A DNA stretch of 64,000 nucleotides, from positions 1,550,001 to 1,614,000 of the forward strand of contig PQWQ01000011.1 in NCBI GenBank assembly GCA_002943765.1, in the 5' to 3' direction. The position numbers and the translations under genes were made by a program. This stretch comes from Psoroptes ovis (taxonomy: Eukaryota; Arthropoda; Arachnida; Sarcoptiformes; Psoroptidae). The stretch's first letter is position 1; every line of letters starts with the position of its first letter. This document shows, piece by piece, positions 1-13,499 of this stretch. Under the pieces are notes generated by a model that ran no database searches, had not been told where the DNA came from, and saw only the letters and a list, made by a program, of their open reading frames with translations.

Positions 1-1780
1 CTCATTGATTCATGAGATTGAAAAAATTGAAATAAATGAAATCAGCATGCAGCAAAATTGCTATCCATATGCAATGGTAGAAAATGGACGAATTTCTTTC
101 AAAAATTATTTGCAAATGGACCCAAGATTGGAATAAAAAATAACAAAAGTATTTTGATCGTTTGTTTGTGCATTATTCGTTTGTTTGTTTGTTTGTTTGA
201 TTTCAATGAATCCAAATCAGCGAAAAAAAAAGGAAAAATTCCTCGTACAAATGAATGAATTCAATGAATGGTTGAATGATGAATCTGAATGAATGGTCGT
301 AAATGGTCGAATAACGACGACGAATAACAAACAAACGAACCAAACTAAACGAAACGAAAATAAATAAAAGATGCTTTTAAAGCTGCTTGTCTTGTCTGTG
401 TGTGTATGTGTGTGTGTGTGTGGGCCAGTGTCAAACAATATTCGAAAAATAAATAAATAAATATTACCCTGAAAATGCAAAAATCTTTAAATTGAAAATT
501 AAATCGAAATTGAATTTTTTTTCTTTTTTTTGTTGGGGCCAATGAATATTTTCTTTGAAAGAATTTCTTTTCGAAATATACAAAATGTGTTTCTTCTTCT
601 TATTTTCTTCGTTATTTTTCTTTTTTTTCAAAGAAAAAATGGTCAAATATTAGGTTGTCCGAAAAGTTCTTGCCGATTTTCTCATGATTTTCTACGATAT
701 AACCGGCAAAAACTTTCCGGACAACCTAATAGAATAATAATGATCAAGAAAATAGATCAAAGAAAAAAAATCTTCACCAAATAATAATGATAGAATTAGC
801 AGAAGAAAAATAAATAAATAAATTTACTTAGTAAATAAATAAATAGAAATAAATAAATCGAAATAAATGGAAAGGTATTATAGCGATGTTCGATAGCCAT
901 TGAAATTCAATGATCATCATCAATGATTCATTCATTCATTTACATTCAATTCAACTCATTTACATTCAATCGTTAAACACACATTTTTGAATTCATTTTA
1001 TTTAAATCAAATGAAGCATTTAATTTTTTTTTTGAATTTTAAATTTTGAAAATCTTTTGAAATTTTTCAAAATGGCCAAGCATAACTGGTTGGTTGATGT
1101 TCATTTTTGGTGCAAATCGCCTCATATACAGAGTTGAATTTAAAAATTCTGAATATTCATACTCTGACTGACTGTCGGAATGAATGAATGAATGAATTTG
1201 GCTTCAAAAAATATATAAACAGCTTGAAAGTTTATTTATTTATTTTTTTCAAAGCCAAAATTGTGAATAAAAGTTTTTGCTTTTTCAGTGAATGAATTCA
1301 CAATTATTATATTCGTCGTAAAGATGGCAAAGTGTATAAGCACCAACGAACAAACAAAGTACCAAAGATTCAATGTTGTTGCTTGGTGTGAATGGGAAAA
1401 TATTCAAAATCGCATAAATGAAATTGTTTGGTTGACTTGATTTTCAATTTTCGAAAGAAATATTTTCATTTTTTTACGATTTAAACACTTTTTTTGTTGG
1501 AAAAATGTGATTATTTTTCTCCTCTATCAAAGACATGAGAAGACATTTCATATTTGAGAAATGAAATGAATCCAATTTGTGCGATTTTCTAAAAGGTTTA
1601 CGAAGAGATTTGAAAAGATTCTTAAAGGTTTAAGATTTGTTTGAGACGTTTGAATGATTCATAATCAGGATTGACATGGAATTCAAAGGCAAAAACCCTA
1701 GAATCTCTGAATTTAAGGCCTGAAAAATTTTATTAATTTTTTCTCTCGTTTTTTTCATTTATTCAATTAAATACTCATAG
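1..1780. other. Non-coding stretch, probably intron of the Dscam-type gene
   Basis: No exon with Ig or signal-peptide character is visible here. The first recognisable Dscam exon starts at 1781 directly after an AG acceptor and opens in mid-codon, so this stretch is probably intron and the exons for the signal peptide and Ig1 lie left of the window. It holds a GT-rich microsatellite (about 398-421), AAAT runs (about 808-868) and one miniature mariner-type element (650-729). Confidence 0.5.
650..729. mobile_element. Miniature mariner-type element (MITE), copy 1
   Basis: An 80-base element with terminal inverted repeats TTAGGTTGTCCGAAAAGTT on the left and AACTTTCCGGACAACCTAA on the right, flanked by TA on both sides (648-649 and 730-731). 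The arms extend further (left CTTGCCG, right inverse TTTGCCGG), so nearly the whole element can fold into a hairpin. TA target duplication and TTAGGTTG-type ends are known for mariner elements. There is no transposase, so it would depend on one supplied in trans. Two relatives lie at 30202 and 31731. Confidence 0.8.
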
Positions 1781-4700
1781 GTGTACGACAATCATATGAA
1801 ATACAAGTATATGATGATTTTGCCATTGAAGGTAATACCGGTGTACTACGTTGCCATGTACCTAGTTTTGCACGTGAATATGTTCATATTACAAATTGGT
1901 TACATTATAACGAAGATGAAGACGATGATGATAATGATAATGGTAATGCGAAAGAAAATAATCATGGAATCGTGAAAAATAGAGATAATAATGCAAATAA
2001 TAATGATCGAATAATTACATCAAATTTACTTGAAGGTAAGTTTAACCTCATATTCTTATTTTTTGCCAACGTTGAAATCATTGAATTTCATTCAAATTAA
2101 TTAAGCCATTTCAAATGGAATCAATTCCCATTTAGTTTATTTCCAAATTTGATTTCAAATTCACCAGGAGAAATAAAAAAAATGAACTTAATTCAAGAAA
2201 TATTGAATCAAATATAAATCAATAACAATGATGATAATAAACCACACAATTATTATTTTCATTCTGTTGTTGCGAAATGAATTTCAATTGATCAATGTGA
2301 TTCAATGTCTCAAGAGAGGTTTTAGGTTTTTTTTTGGTTTTTGTTCAAAAACTTTTTCAAAGCTTTGAAATACATTTTGATGATTTGATGATCAGAGAGT
2401 TTCATTGTTATCAGTTTCATTATCATTATTTTGGCCCAAATAATTCAAATAGAATTCGAGATGAATCAAAACTTTTTAATGAAATTGAATTGAGGAGAAG
2501 AAAAATCAATACATTTGATTCGTTTGATTTCCGAATTTGTCATTTGAATAATTTCTGTTTTTCAAAATCATTAGGTGGACGTTACAGTATTATGCCGAAT
2601 GGTGATCTTCATGTACATCGAATTTATAATGATGATAATACTGATGATAATAATGGTAAAAATGATATCAACAATAATAAACCAATTAAACATAAAAAAC
2701 TAATGTTTCGTTGTCAAACCAAACACATGCTGAATGGTATGATTAAATTAAGTGCCAATTATGGACGATTAATCGTCACAAAACCACAAACAAAAATGCC
2801 TCCAAAAATTATGCTGAATAATTCGGGTAGACAAAAAATTATTGCCAAAATTGGTCAAACAATTGAATTACCTTGTGTAGCTCAAGCACAACCTTGGCCA
2901 ACATTTATTTGGTTTCGTAATAATAATAATAATGATAAAAGTAAAAATGATTTACAATTACATCAATCGAATCTGATAACACCCGTTAATAGATTAGAAC
3001 GTTTAAAAGTTTCAACTTTTCAAGTTCCATCAATTGATGATATCAATAACAATGACAAAGATGGATTGCTCAATGCAGAACAATATATCACACCATATCG
3101 TCTTAGTCGTGCTGGACGAATGGTTCAAGTCGATAGTTCACTATTTATTCGTGATGTAAATATTGCCGATTCGGGCCTTTATGTTTGTGTGGCCAATAAT
3201 TCACTTGGTGAAGATCGTGTTGAAATCGAATTAATAGTCAAAGCACCGCTTAGTGTTATCATGACTCCATCACATATCATTGCTTCTGATGGTGATACTA
3301 TTAATTTCAATTGTACAATAACTGGCGGATGGCCTATTCAAAAAATTCATTGGCGTCGTAATGCTCGCCCTTTGATTACATCTTCCACTAATCGTCAACA
3401 TTCTAATCATCGTGTACATTTACTACATCAAGATCGGCTACTTCAAATCCGACAGGTTCGCCGCGAAGATCGTGGCATGTTTGTAAGTTATTTTTCAAAT
3501 TCAATATACCTTAAATATTCATGCAATCATAAATCTAAACTAGCAATGCATCGTAAGCAATGAATTTGAATCGGTTCAAGCTAGTGGTGAATTAGCATTG
3601 ACCGATGATCCACCCTCTTTCATATCAGTTTTCACCGTAACTGAACCATTGCGCCCTGGTAAGCCTTTATCGATCAAATGTTCAGCCACTGGAACACCTT
3701 TGCCACAAATTGTTTGGACACTCGACGGAGCTCCTCTGATCGAACATGGACGCATTAGAGTCGGTGACTATGTCAGTGGTGATGGTGTCGTCAATAGTTT
3801 TGTCAACATAAGTTCTTTGCGTACTGAAGATGGCGGCATGTAAGCTTAATTTTTCTGTATTTGATTTATAGCTAATTATACCTTTTTGAAGATATTCATG
3901 CACTGCATCGAACGACGTTCACTCTATTAGTCATTCTGGCCGAATAAATGTTTATGGACCAGCATTTGTGCGTCAAATGAAAAATATAACTGCCATTGCT
4001 GGACACACCGTTCATCTGCATTGTCCTGCTGCTGGCTATCCACTTGAATCTATTGTATGGTACAAAAAATCACTGACAAATGATCATGGAAGTCGTTTAC
4101 CGCAGAATCATCGGCATAAGTCGTTATTGAATGGTACTTTGGTCATCGAAAAAATCGAACGTAGCGCTGACGAAGGAACTTATCGATGCGTTGTTACTGG
4201 GCCTAACGGTGCAAGCTCTGCAAGTGCTGAGCTTTATATTCGGGTTTTGATTGCACCTGTTATAAGCCCATTCAATCCACCACCGAATCTTCGCGAGAAT
4301 ATGAGAGTGATGCTCACATGTTCGGTGGTTGAAGGTGATTCTCCGATACTCATTCAATTCCTTAAAGATGGTGAGCCCATCCATGACACTCTCAGCCCAA
4401 GTGCCTCCAGACGAATCAAGTTGGATGTCACCAACGAATTTTCTGCCACTTTGTTCATCTCCTCTGTGACAGCTGAAGACTCAGGAAATTATACCTGTAT
4501 TGCATCCAACATGGCAGCAGTCTCCATCTATTCAATTGTTGTCAAAGTTAATGGTAAATTTAAAATTTCATAAGTCATCAATATTTAAAAAATAATTTTT
4601 TACAGTGCCTCCAAAATGGAAAATTCCACCTGCTGACACTGAAGCCATCGAGGGTCATAATGTGATAATTGATTGCTCAGCCAGTGGTGAACCTCGAATT

Positions 4701-7700
4701 TGGTGGGAACGTGCCCATGACAAAGCTCATAATATGATATCTTCATCAGACATTGGCGACACACCACCAATCGTGCAATATTTTCGTACATTAGTCAGCA
4801 ATTCGCACATGCATACATTGGAAAATGGTAGTTTAATGATTAGAGATGTGACTGAAGAAGATTCAGGCGTTTACCTGTGTCAAGCCAATAATGGTGTTGG
4901 TTCAGGATTAAGTAAAGTCATAACACTGAAAGTTCATGGTGAGATTAATGAATCATGTGCAATTAAAATAGATTAATTTTTTGTTTTCAGTTCCAGCACA
5001 TTTCAAAAGTAAATTCTCAGCTCACACCGCACAACGAGGAGAATCGATTGAATTTTCTTGCGATGCTTACGGGGAATTACCTGTTTCAATTCAAATCGCC
5101 AAAGACAGAATGCCACTTGATTTTGGCAATATTTTTGAACGATTGTCTTCCGATCCTTCACTTGAACAACAAATATTGCGCACTGACAATCGATATCATT
5201 TACTAAGACGAGTGACCGATGAAACTGATCGAGCAATTACTTCATACATTTTGCGCATCTCAAACGTTGATCGCCGTGATTCATCTCTTTTCACTTGCTT
5301 GGCATCCAATAAATATGGCAAAGACGAATTCAATTTTCAACTGATTATTCAAGGTAATTTTTTATAATTGAATCATTGCCATCATTTAATATTCAAAAAT
5401 GATTTTAATTCAGAGCCACCTGGGAAACCTGAAAACGTTCATATCGTCGAACTCGATAGTCGATCTGCTGTCATTGCTTGGTCACAGCCATATTCTGGAA
5501 ATAGCCCAGTCATTGCTTTCCACGTCGAATATCGTCAATATTCAGAGTCTTTGCCTCCTTGGCATCATTTAGATACTTCAACTGCTAATATTTATCAAAA
5601 TGAAGATGATCTGAATCCTCATCAGCTATCGAAACCATCAGGCGCAATATTTCGCCATACTTTGGTGGGTACAGAATCATCAATCAGTCTACGATCTCTT
5701 AAGCCTATGACAACTTATGAAATTAGAGTTCAAGCAGAAAATAAATTAGGAATGGGACCATTTACCATGCCACCGCTCAAAATCACTACTAAAGAAGAAG
5801 CTCCGTCCGGTCCTCCTTTAAATATCCATGTGTTTCCGTCGAGTGCACATTCGCTTCAAGTTAATTTTCAACCTCCACGAATCGAGCATCAAAATGGTCA
5901 AATTCTCGGTTATTACGTCGGTTACAAAGCTGTCGATTTAGACGAACATTTCATGTTCAAGAAAGTTGTTGAAGAAAAATCCATTCAACTCTCTGGTGCT
6001 AGTAAAGAAGTGAAGATTAATGATCTTCGTCGTGCAACCAAATATCTGGTCATTGTTCAAGCTTTCAATAGGTGAGTGTCTTGCCATTGAGATGATTATG
6101 AAAAATTCTAATTATTGAATTCTATTAAGAATCGGCCCAGGGCCACAATCAGAGGAAGTCATTGGCGAAACATTGGTGAACGATCCGCCTCGAGCGCCTA
6201 TTCTGACCTCAGTCAACGTAGATTATGATTCAGTTGAACTTAGTTGGTCTATTGAAACAACAGATAATGCTTTCGCTTCTGAACATGTCTCAGATGTTCC
6301 AGAGATCACTGGATACTTTTTGTATGCAAAATCTTCATTATCAAATGAGTGGGAAGAGCGACAAGTCGATTCGCAACAAAATTCATTCACATTTACTAAT
6401 TTGCTGTGTGGCACCCAATATCAATTCTATGTGATTGCTTATAACAATGTTGGTAAAGGAGATCCCAGTCAAGCAATTGCTGTCCGAACTAAAGGGTCAG
6501 GTAAGATCTATTTGCCCATCAAATAATTATTAATGAATGTTTCACAGTGCCAATAGCCCCAAAAAATTGGAATTCATTCATAACTACAAATTCAACCACA
6601 GCAGTGATTCGTCTTGATGCCTGGCTCGTTAATGGATGTGAAATAAAATATTTCATCCTCAAATATCGACCACGAATGGATTCAGAATGGCTTTTTGTTT
6701 CATCACAAATTTCGCCAAGAGAACAGCGTTTCGTTGAACTAGTTGATTTAAGGCCTGCAACATGGTATTTGATCAACATGGCTGCTTTGACCGATATAGG
6801 AACCACTGAGGAAACATATATGTTTTCTACATTGACTTTAGATGGTGAAACAATTCCACCAATCGAAACAATATCACGTACTTTGACTTCTGCTAATTCA
6901 ATATCTGCATCATCTGGAACTGTTGGAAGCAGTAATTGGAATTCAATGAATTCAATGCAATCATTGACAATAGTCATTCCTGCAACATGTTCTGTGATAG
7001 TTTTAACTGTGATCATAGTGGTAGCATGTTTTATTTCTGGAACCAAACATCATCGATCATCCATACAACATCAAATAGAACAACAACAACAACAACAATT
7101 ACAAAATCAGCAACAATACGATGATACATTGATTGTTGCTCATTCATCAATATCAAACACCAATAATGGTTTCACATCAACACATCCAAGCATAACAAAT
7201 ACACCTTTACATCAACATTTTGATCATCATCAACATCATCAACAATCGTCGGAACAATATTGTACACCATACAGTACAACGAATTTGCCGCAACAAAATG
7301 ATATCGCGCGGTATTGTTTGACGAATGTTCAGCAAACACCACAACAACAGCAACAGCATTTACCATTATCATACGGTTTTTGTGTATCGAATGATAGTGT
7401 ATATGAACTTCCAAATGTCAATACATCGGCAAAATTTGAATTAATCACCAATACAAATGATAAGAATATATCAAACAATGATATTGAATTATCGAATCAA
7501 AATTTGACATCATCAGCCATGAAAACTTATGCAACGCTTAAAAAACGACGAAGTATTCAAAATGAACAAAACAATATCGATAATGATAATGATGATGATT
7601 GTGAGCAACAACAATCATACAATGAATTAATGATGACCACTTGTCTGGATTCTCAATTAATCTGTGATAAAGATGATAATAATAATAATATTAAACAACA

Positions 7701-7881
7701 TATAAACAATAACAATCATGTGGATTCCATAAAGCTTCCACAATCGAATGCAATCAATTCATCGAATCATCATAATCATGGAATATTACAACAAGCAAAT
7801 AATACGACCACAAAAAATATTCTATCACCAATGATATGGTTGCTGGTCGGTTGGTGGAAATTAAATCTGATGATTTTTTGA
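1781..7881 (+). CDS. Dscam: Dscam-type cell adhesion receptor (5' end outside window)
   Basis: Homophilic immunoglobulin-superfamily receptor of the Dscam family, acting at the plasma membrane of neurons and perhaps haemocytes. Exons read as 1781-2035, 2575-3482, 3544-3839, 3892-4553, 4606-4938, 4991-5353, 5414-6071, 6130-6500, 6548-7881, and all phases agree (about 1,726 codons from the acceptor). The first visible exon begins Ig2 (IQVYDDFAIEGNTGVLRC, typical Dscam). Eight Ig domains (Ig2-Ig9) follow, then four fibronectin III domains, one transmembrane helix (about 6961-7035, SLTIVIPATCSVIVLTVIIV) and a Q/N-rich tail. The last two FN3 domains resemble canonical FN3-5 and FN3-6 (WEER, CGTQYQFY; ATWYLINMAA, FSTLTLDG). 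Canonical Ig10 and two FN3 domains are missing. No tandem arrays of alternative exons are seen for Ig2, Ig3 or Ig7. The tail ends in an odd W/L-rich stretch, so a further spliced exon is possible. Confidence 0.9.
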
Positions 7882-8103
7882 AATATCAAAATAATCGAAC
7901 AAATTCTGTTTTTTTACATTGTCCATTTTTTTTTATACACACATTCAATAGTTCATTAAATATAAGATATATCACTGCCATTTCGAAAAAATAGAAATTT
8001 TCTTTATTTGATAAGTTTTCTTCTGTTTGACGATTCATGATCATAATTTTTCATCAATAAAAGATTCGAATATTTGTGTACAAAATTGCAGAAAATTAAT
8101 TGA

Positions 8104-11100
8104 TCAAGTAAAAATATAATAATCATCATTTGCTGATGATGTCGGTACGTTTGCTGGTGATGATGATCCAACTGCTGACCGATCTAATGGTAAACGAAGA
8201 TCTTGTAATAGATCGAAATCTTCATCATTATTCGTTGAACCTGGAGCTACGGCTGGAGATGTTTGTGCATTTCTCATATTCGCTGACGATGATGATGATG
8301 ATTGCAGTCCGGTAAAATTTTTAGATGAATGTTGTTCATCAGTCGTCGAATTATTTTCTGCCCGTAAAGTATATAATAATTTTTCATTTTCATCAAATAT
8401 AAGCCATGACCATATATTGGCGGCATGTATCAGTATGTTTTTCAAGTTTGAATTCAATTGAAGCGTATTGAAATGCTAAAAATTGGATAAAGAATAATTG
8501 AATTTTATTCAATGTTACCTTCGTGCAGAAAAAAAATTACCTTCAAAATTTCTGTAGCATCATAGCGTTGTACCATGATTAAATCACGTTCACGACGAAT
8601 TATTGCCAGACAAATACAAAGCACATATAACTCGGTTTCAGACAATTTACCAGATTCAGTACTGTAATTGGTTGTCAAAGATTCGGCAGAAGATTCTTGG
8701 GAACTTTTACAAGATGCAGATGAATTATCACTGATTTTACATTGCTTATCCATTTGATCGGGCAAATCTGATGCTTCATCAAGTTTTCCATCTTCTTTTT
8801 TAACGCTTTCATTGGTTGATATTGAATTCGATGGAACATTATCTTCTGATTTTGATTCAGTTTTCATTTGTTGTTGTTGATGTTGCTGTCGGCGCAAATT
8901 TTTAAAATATTTTTTCATCGATGAACAAGTCCATAATGATTCCCATAATAGTAATACTTCTTGATAATCATCAGAATTTGATTTCATAAATTCACGTTTA
9001 AATTGGCAAACAATCCAACGGAAAGCAAAATAACAATTTACTGAATCGTTATTAGCTAAATAAAATTGAAATTCAAAATTAGATATTCATTAGACAATTC
9101 AATTTTTTACATACCAAGATATTGAGCAAATATCGGGTCAGTCAATTCAATCAATTTCCATAACATTTCCAATTGATTTTTGATGGTCAATTGGGACATT
9201 TCAAAATTATTGCTCTAATAATAATAATAATTTGAAAAATTATTGAGAATTGTAACTCAGAAATCAACAACATACAGTGAATTCCATTGTTTGAACAAAA
9301 AACCAAAATGCTTTACATGTATCACCTTGAGCGACATATAGCAATGGTGATACTAGATCAGACATTCCTTGTACATATCCAGTATCGAAATTATACATCA
9401 TATAAGTTAATAGAATTTCTTTCAGTTTGGTAAGATTCTCATTATTATCACCCTGATAAAATGGATGTGTTCGATCACAACGAATAACATCACGTTCTAT
9501 AAAATTGGAAAGTATTAAAATTTTGCATGATTGGAAACAATTCAATATCTAATAAATACCAATTAATGATTTACGTTCACGGAAAAGCATAAATCTTTTT
9601 TCTTGTTCCGGTAATATTGATTGCCATTGTGAACGATAATGTTCAAAAGATTTTTGTTTCGATGTCCAATCGAATTTTTTCTTAAAATCAATCGATGCAT
9701 CATCGTCATGAAGTCCCAATATATATGGCCACAAATGAAGTCGAAGTTTATCAGCAACACCCTAAAATAAATTGAAATAATTTAAATTGCAAAATTTTTT
9801 GACCAAAGTTATTGTATACCCCTTGAAATACACGCTGTCTTAGTGTATCAATTGTCCAAGTTTTCGATTCGAATTCTTCAGAATCTAATGGCTCAAGACG
9901 TGTTTGTTGATGTGTACATTGAATCAGAGGCAAAGCTGGTGGTGGTGCCGGTATTCCATCTTCATCTTCATTGCAAATAATACGTTCAGCGGTTCCCGGA
10001 GGACGTGTAACTGTAGGCGAACTAGTCGTTGGAATATTCACAGGACTAGCCAAATTATTTAAAATGTTATAGCCTTGCGAATATATTTGTGATGTAGGAA
10101 CGCGTACTAAATTGCTGACACGATTCAATGTATTCAACGATGCACTAACTGGATCATTGAGAAAATCTTTGATTGGTAAAATTCCAGGTTTATGCATTGG
10201 TGGTGCATATGGATTATAAGGTATATGTTGAAATCGATTTTGAGATGTCGCGGATGATTGTTGGACATTTGATGGCTTTGATTCATGTTGGGCAGATGAA
10301 TGTGTTTGGCTTTCACCACTAGTGGCTTCAAGATCAGAAGCTGTAACGAATTCATGCATTTCATTCATTGTCGGGCGAACATTAGTCGTATTTGCATTCT
10401 GCAGCGCCCTCGTGTCGGTCAAGCTCGTGGAGACGGGGTAGTGGCATGTTGGTAGAACGCGATGAGCAGATGAGCTGGCATTTGTTCAGATTGTATATAA
10501 AAGACTTGATAAGAGAAACCGTCTTGTCATTCATTTTGTTATTTACACTGTGTCAACAACAGCAATAATTTAATAAATCGAATAAAATCCGATTATTTTT
10601 GTGAAAAGTACTTAATCGAGTCCAAATTGTGTTACTATTCGTATTTGAATTATCTTCTTGATTAACATCTAATAATAATGTATCATGCAATTTTTGATAA
10701 TATAAAGACATTTCATCGGGTAATGTAGCGATTAAATGATCATGCATATGACCCAACGAATTCTTGATGGCTAATCCAAAATAATGACGAAGTTCGTCAC
10801 TCAATTTATTTTGATCTTTCCTTCTGTTTTCTTGCCGTTTTTGTTCTTTTCGTTTCTTTTTTTCTTCTTCACGATTAGATCGACGTTCTTTTCTATCAAT
10901 TCGTTTTTGATGTATTTTTGAATGCAATGAAGATCTTGATGAAGATGGTAATGAAGAAACAGCAGCAGCAGCAGCACTAGTGCTAGCTTCAATCAGATCA
11001 TCATTATTAGTATTATTATTGCTATTGGATTGCACAGTGTTCAATGGTTTCGGTTCAACTTTTCGGAAAGATTTAGATTCTTTCTTTTTCAAAGAATGAC

Positions 11101-11355
11101 CAGTCGATGTCGGTTGATTGTGGCGATGTGAATTTGAAGTGGACGATTTTCTCGAAGTTTTTAATTTCTGCTTATTATCTGAAATCATTTAAGAGGATTG
11201 ATCCAAATAAAAAAATTAATTATAAAATTTTCATTTTTAAAATAATTAAAATAGATATTACTAGATATGGATGATGATGATGATGATGATGGCGGCTGTC
11301 GCGGTGAATTATTGCTATTATTGTTTCTATTATTATCGGATGATGAGCGTTCCAT
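8104..11355 (-). CDS. TBC1D15: TBC1D15/17-type Rab GTPase-activating protein
   Basis: Rab GAP of the TBC1D15/TBC1D17/Gyp7 group; relatives act on Rab7 in endosome and mitochondrial turnover. Eight exons: 11262-11355, 10612-11178, 9820-10340, 9560-9761, 9276-9496, 9115-9214, 8541-9055, 8104-8475 (minus strand), giving 863 residues with consistent phases. The TBC domain starts near residue 390 (VFQGGVADKLR) and carries both catalytic signatures: IERDVIRCDR with the arginine finger and GYVQGMSDL with the glutamine finger, followed by FRWIVCQFKREF. The N-terminal half is low-complexity, with S, N and K/E-rich runs, and is not clearly the usual N-terminal domain. A long acidic S-rich insert splits the C-terminal part of the TBC domain after residue 660. 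An LTR-like element (10400-10561) sits in intron 2. Confidence 0.88.
10400..10561 (+). mobile_element. LTR-like insertion (possible solo LTR) in intron 2 of the TBC gene
   Basis: A 162-base block that is GC-richer than its surroundings, starting TGCAGCGCCCTCGTG and ending GTGTCAACAACA, so it has TG...CA ends. It contains TGTATATAAAAG (about 10492-10503), a good TATA box, followed about 28 bases on by TCATTC, an initiator-like site, as in LTR promoters pointing to the plus strand. The flanks GCATT (10394-10398) and GCAAT (10562-10566) look like a five-base target duplication with one change, although one extra C lies between the left flank and TGCAG. There are no internal retrotransposon genes. 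Confidence 0.5.
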
Positions 11356-13499
11356 TCAGGGTTATTGTTTTTCGGTATTATTTTTATTAATTTGAATATG
11401 TGCGTTTAATAATAATAAAACAAAAGGTTTTTTTCTTTCTGCTGTTGTTTGTTTACTGTGATAAAATTTTGCATTAAAATCTACATGAAATTATACACAA
11501 ACATATATGAGCTCAAATTAATAAGCTTTAGTTTTTCATTCATTCATTGATTGATTTCAACTGAAAATGATTGATTTAAATTTTTTCATGGTAATTTTAT
11601 GGCATCTCAAATCCCTAAAATCTTGAATTCCTAAATTCAAAAACAAAGAAAACATAAACAAAAGATTCAAGCATGAAAATTAATAGAAATTTGTGATATT
11701 GAGCTAATGTAGACATGCAAATGCAAGTATATGAAATGAATGAATGATGATTCAATCAAATTATTGGAAATAAAAGCTTGAAATTGATTGCAAATAATAA
11801 TAATGGTGGCATCATCATCATCAATCGAATAAACAATCAATCAATTGTTATTGAGTTTTGTTGAGTAAAATAACAAAAATTAATCAATCAATCAATCAAA
11901 TACATACGTCTTTGTATCAGTACGATTTATCAATTTGATTTATCAATTTGTGGTTTGACAATTTCAATTTAAAAACAATTATTTATGAATTTCAATTTTA
12001 AAATTTAATTTTCCCCGATTTAAATAAAACAATTAATCGTAAATTATCAAATTGCGACGCAATTCAGCGTTGTTTGCCATCAAAAACTTTGATAAAAATG
12101 ATTTTCATTGATTTTTTTCTGATTTTTTAAAATGATTTTTATCAATGAGTATTTTATGGGGAATATAAACAAAAAAAATTGTATGAATGAATTGTCATAT
12201 CATTTTGGTGACCCATAAAAAAAATATGGGTCGAACTGTCCATTTAAATTATAGTAGTAAATAGTAAAATAGTAAAGAAAAGAAATTCGAAATTCACAAT
12301 GAATCTTTGAGTTTTATGAATCACGTGATTTGTAAATAAGCCACGCCTTTTTATCGATTTTAGAGTAGTAAAAAAATTTGTAAAAAAGAAAAAAATAGAA
12401 CTAGGGAATGTATGAATGAATGAAAAAATATATACAGTCATGCTGCTGTTTTTTTTACAGTCATTTTTGCTAAAAAAATAAACCGAATAAATCCTGTATT
12501 TTTGTCGTGCTTATTCATCTTCAACTTCATCCGATTTTTTCAACGATTTTTCATCAATTTGAATTTGATAATTGATCGTTTGCTTGTAGTTTTGCTTGTT
12601 TTTAATTTTCAAATTGATTGTTCAATCAATTTCAGACATTTTTATCGGTCGAAAGCAAGTTTTTAAAGGTAAGTATAAGGCATCATTGAATCATTGTTCG
12701 TGTTTATTATTTTGAATTTTTCGATATTTGTGGTATTTATTTTATCATTTGTAAAATTGGTAAATATGATGAGCCGAAAATACTAGAAAATGCCTCTACT
12801 TTATTCTTTACGTCAAAAAGAAATGGAAAAATTCCATCAATATAATGATATTATGGGGTTTCTTAAGGAATTTGACTTGAGAATATCGTTGTTCTATATA
12901 CCGATAAACTCTTCATTCATAGATGAATTTGAATATACATTTAACTATTTTAAATATGTTTCAATGAAATTTGATCCTATAGGAAAAGAAGTGGTGTATT
13001 TGATGTGTGTGTGTGTGATGATGATGATAACGTATATGGGTCTATGGGTTTCATCAACTCCCAAACTTTGGCCCATATTCTATTATTTATTTTGTTGGTC
13101 CTGATTTTGTTTATTTTCAATTTTGTTTCATATTAATTTTGATTGATCAATCAATTCATCTTGGTTAATAATTTAGAGCAGTGTTTTGTTTTTTTTCCCC
13201 ATTTGTTTCAGTGTTGTTTCTATCATTCAAAATCAATCAAATTTTAAGCCAATCAATTCAATAATTCAAGCCAGTGATAGTTGGATGTCTGGATAATTGC
13301 TAAGTGTATAAGTAATTGTAGTGAATGGACTATTTTTAGCTGTGAAAAAAAATACATTTTTTTCCATTAATTATTCATGTTTACTTTGAATTTTAATTCC
13401 ATTTCTTTTATTTTTCACTATTTTAGAATAATCATCATTGAACATTGATTGATCGACTGAAAATTTCAAGGAATTTTTCAAAGAACAAATAAAAAAACG
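11356..13499. other. Divergent intergenic region and Pin1 5' leader
   Basis: This lies between the divergently transcribed TBC and Pin1 genes. A strong donor (AAAG followed by GTAAGTAT at 12669) and an acceptor near 13426 (CTATTTTAG) suggest a 5'-UTR intron of about 760 bases in the Pin1 transcript, with a leader exon around 12480-12668. The rest is AT-rich with short ATGAATGAATG-type runs. I see no convincing protein-coding exon. Confidence 0.45.

Noticed and set aside
217..646. Short overlapping frames on both strands near the left edge
   Set aside because: They arise from GT microsatellite and poly(A)/poly(T) runs, contain TH and KKK repeats, and have no homology I can see.
10553..10611. 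Reading the TBC exon through to NYCCC as coding
   Set aside because: The frame runs into the LTR-like element and stops. Splicing at 10612 to 10340 keeps the frame and removes the element.
12790..13104. 104-residue frame with a hydrophobic end upstream of Pin1
   Set aside because: It lies within the predicted 5'-UTR intron of Pin1, ends in microsatellite-derived residues (MCVCVMMM) and matches no family.
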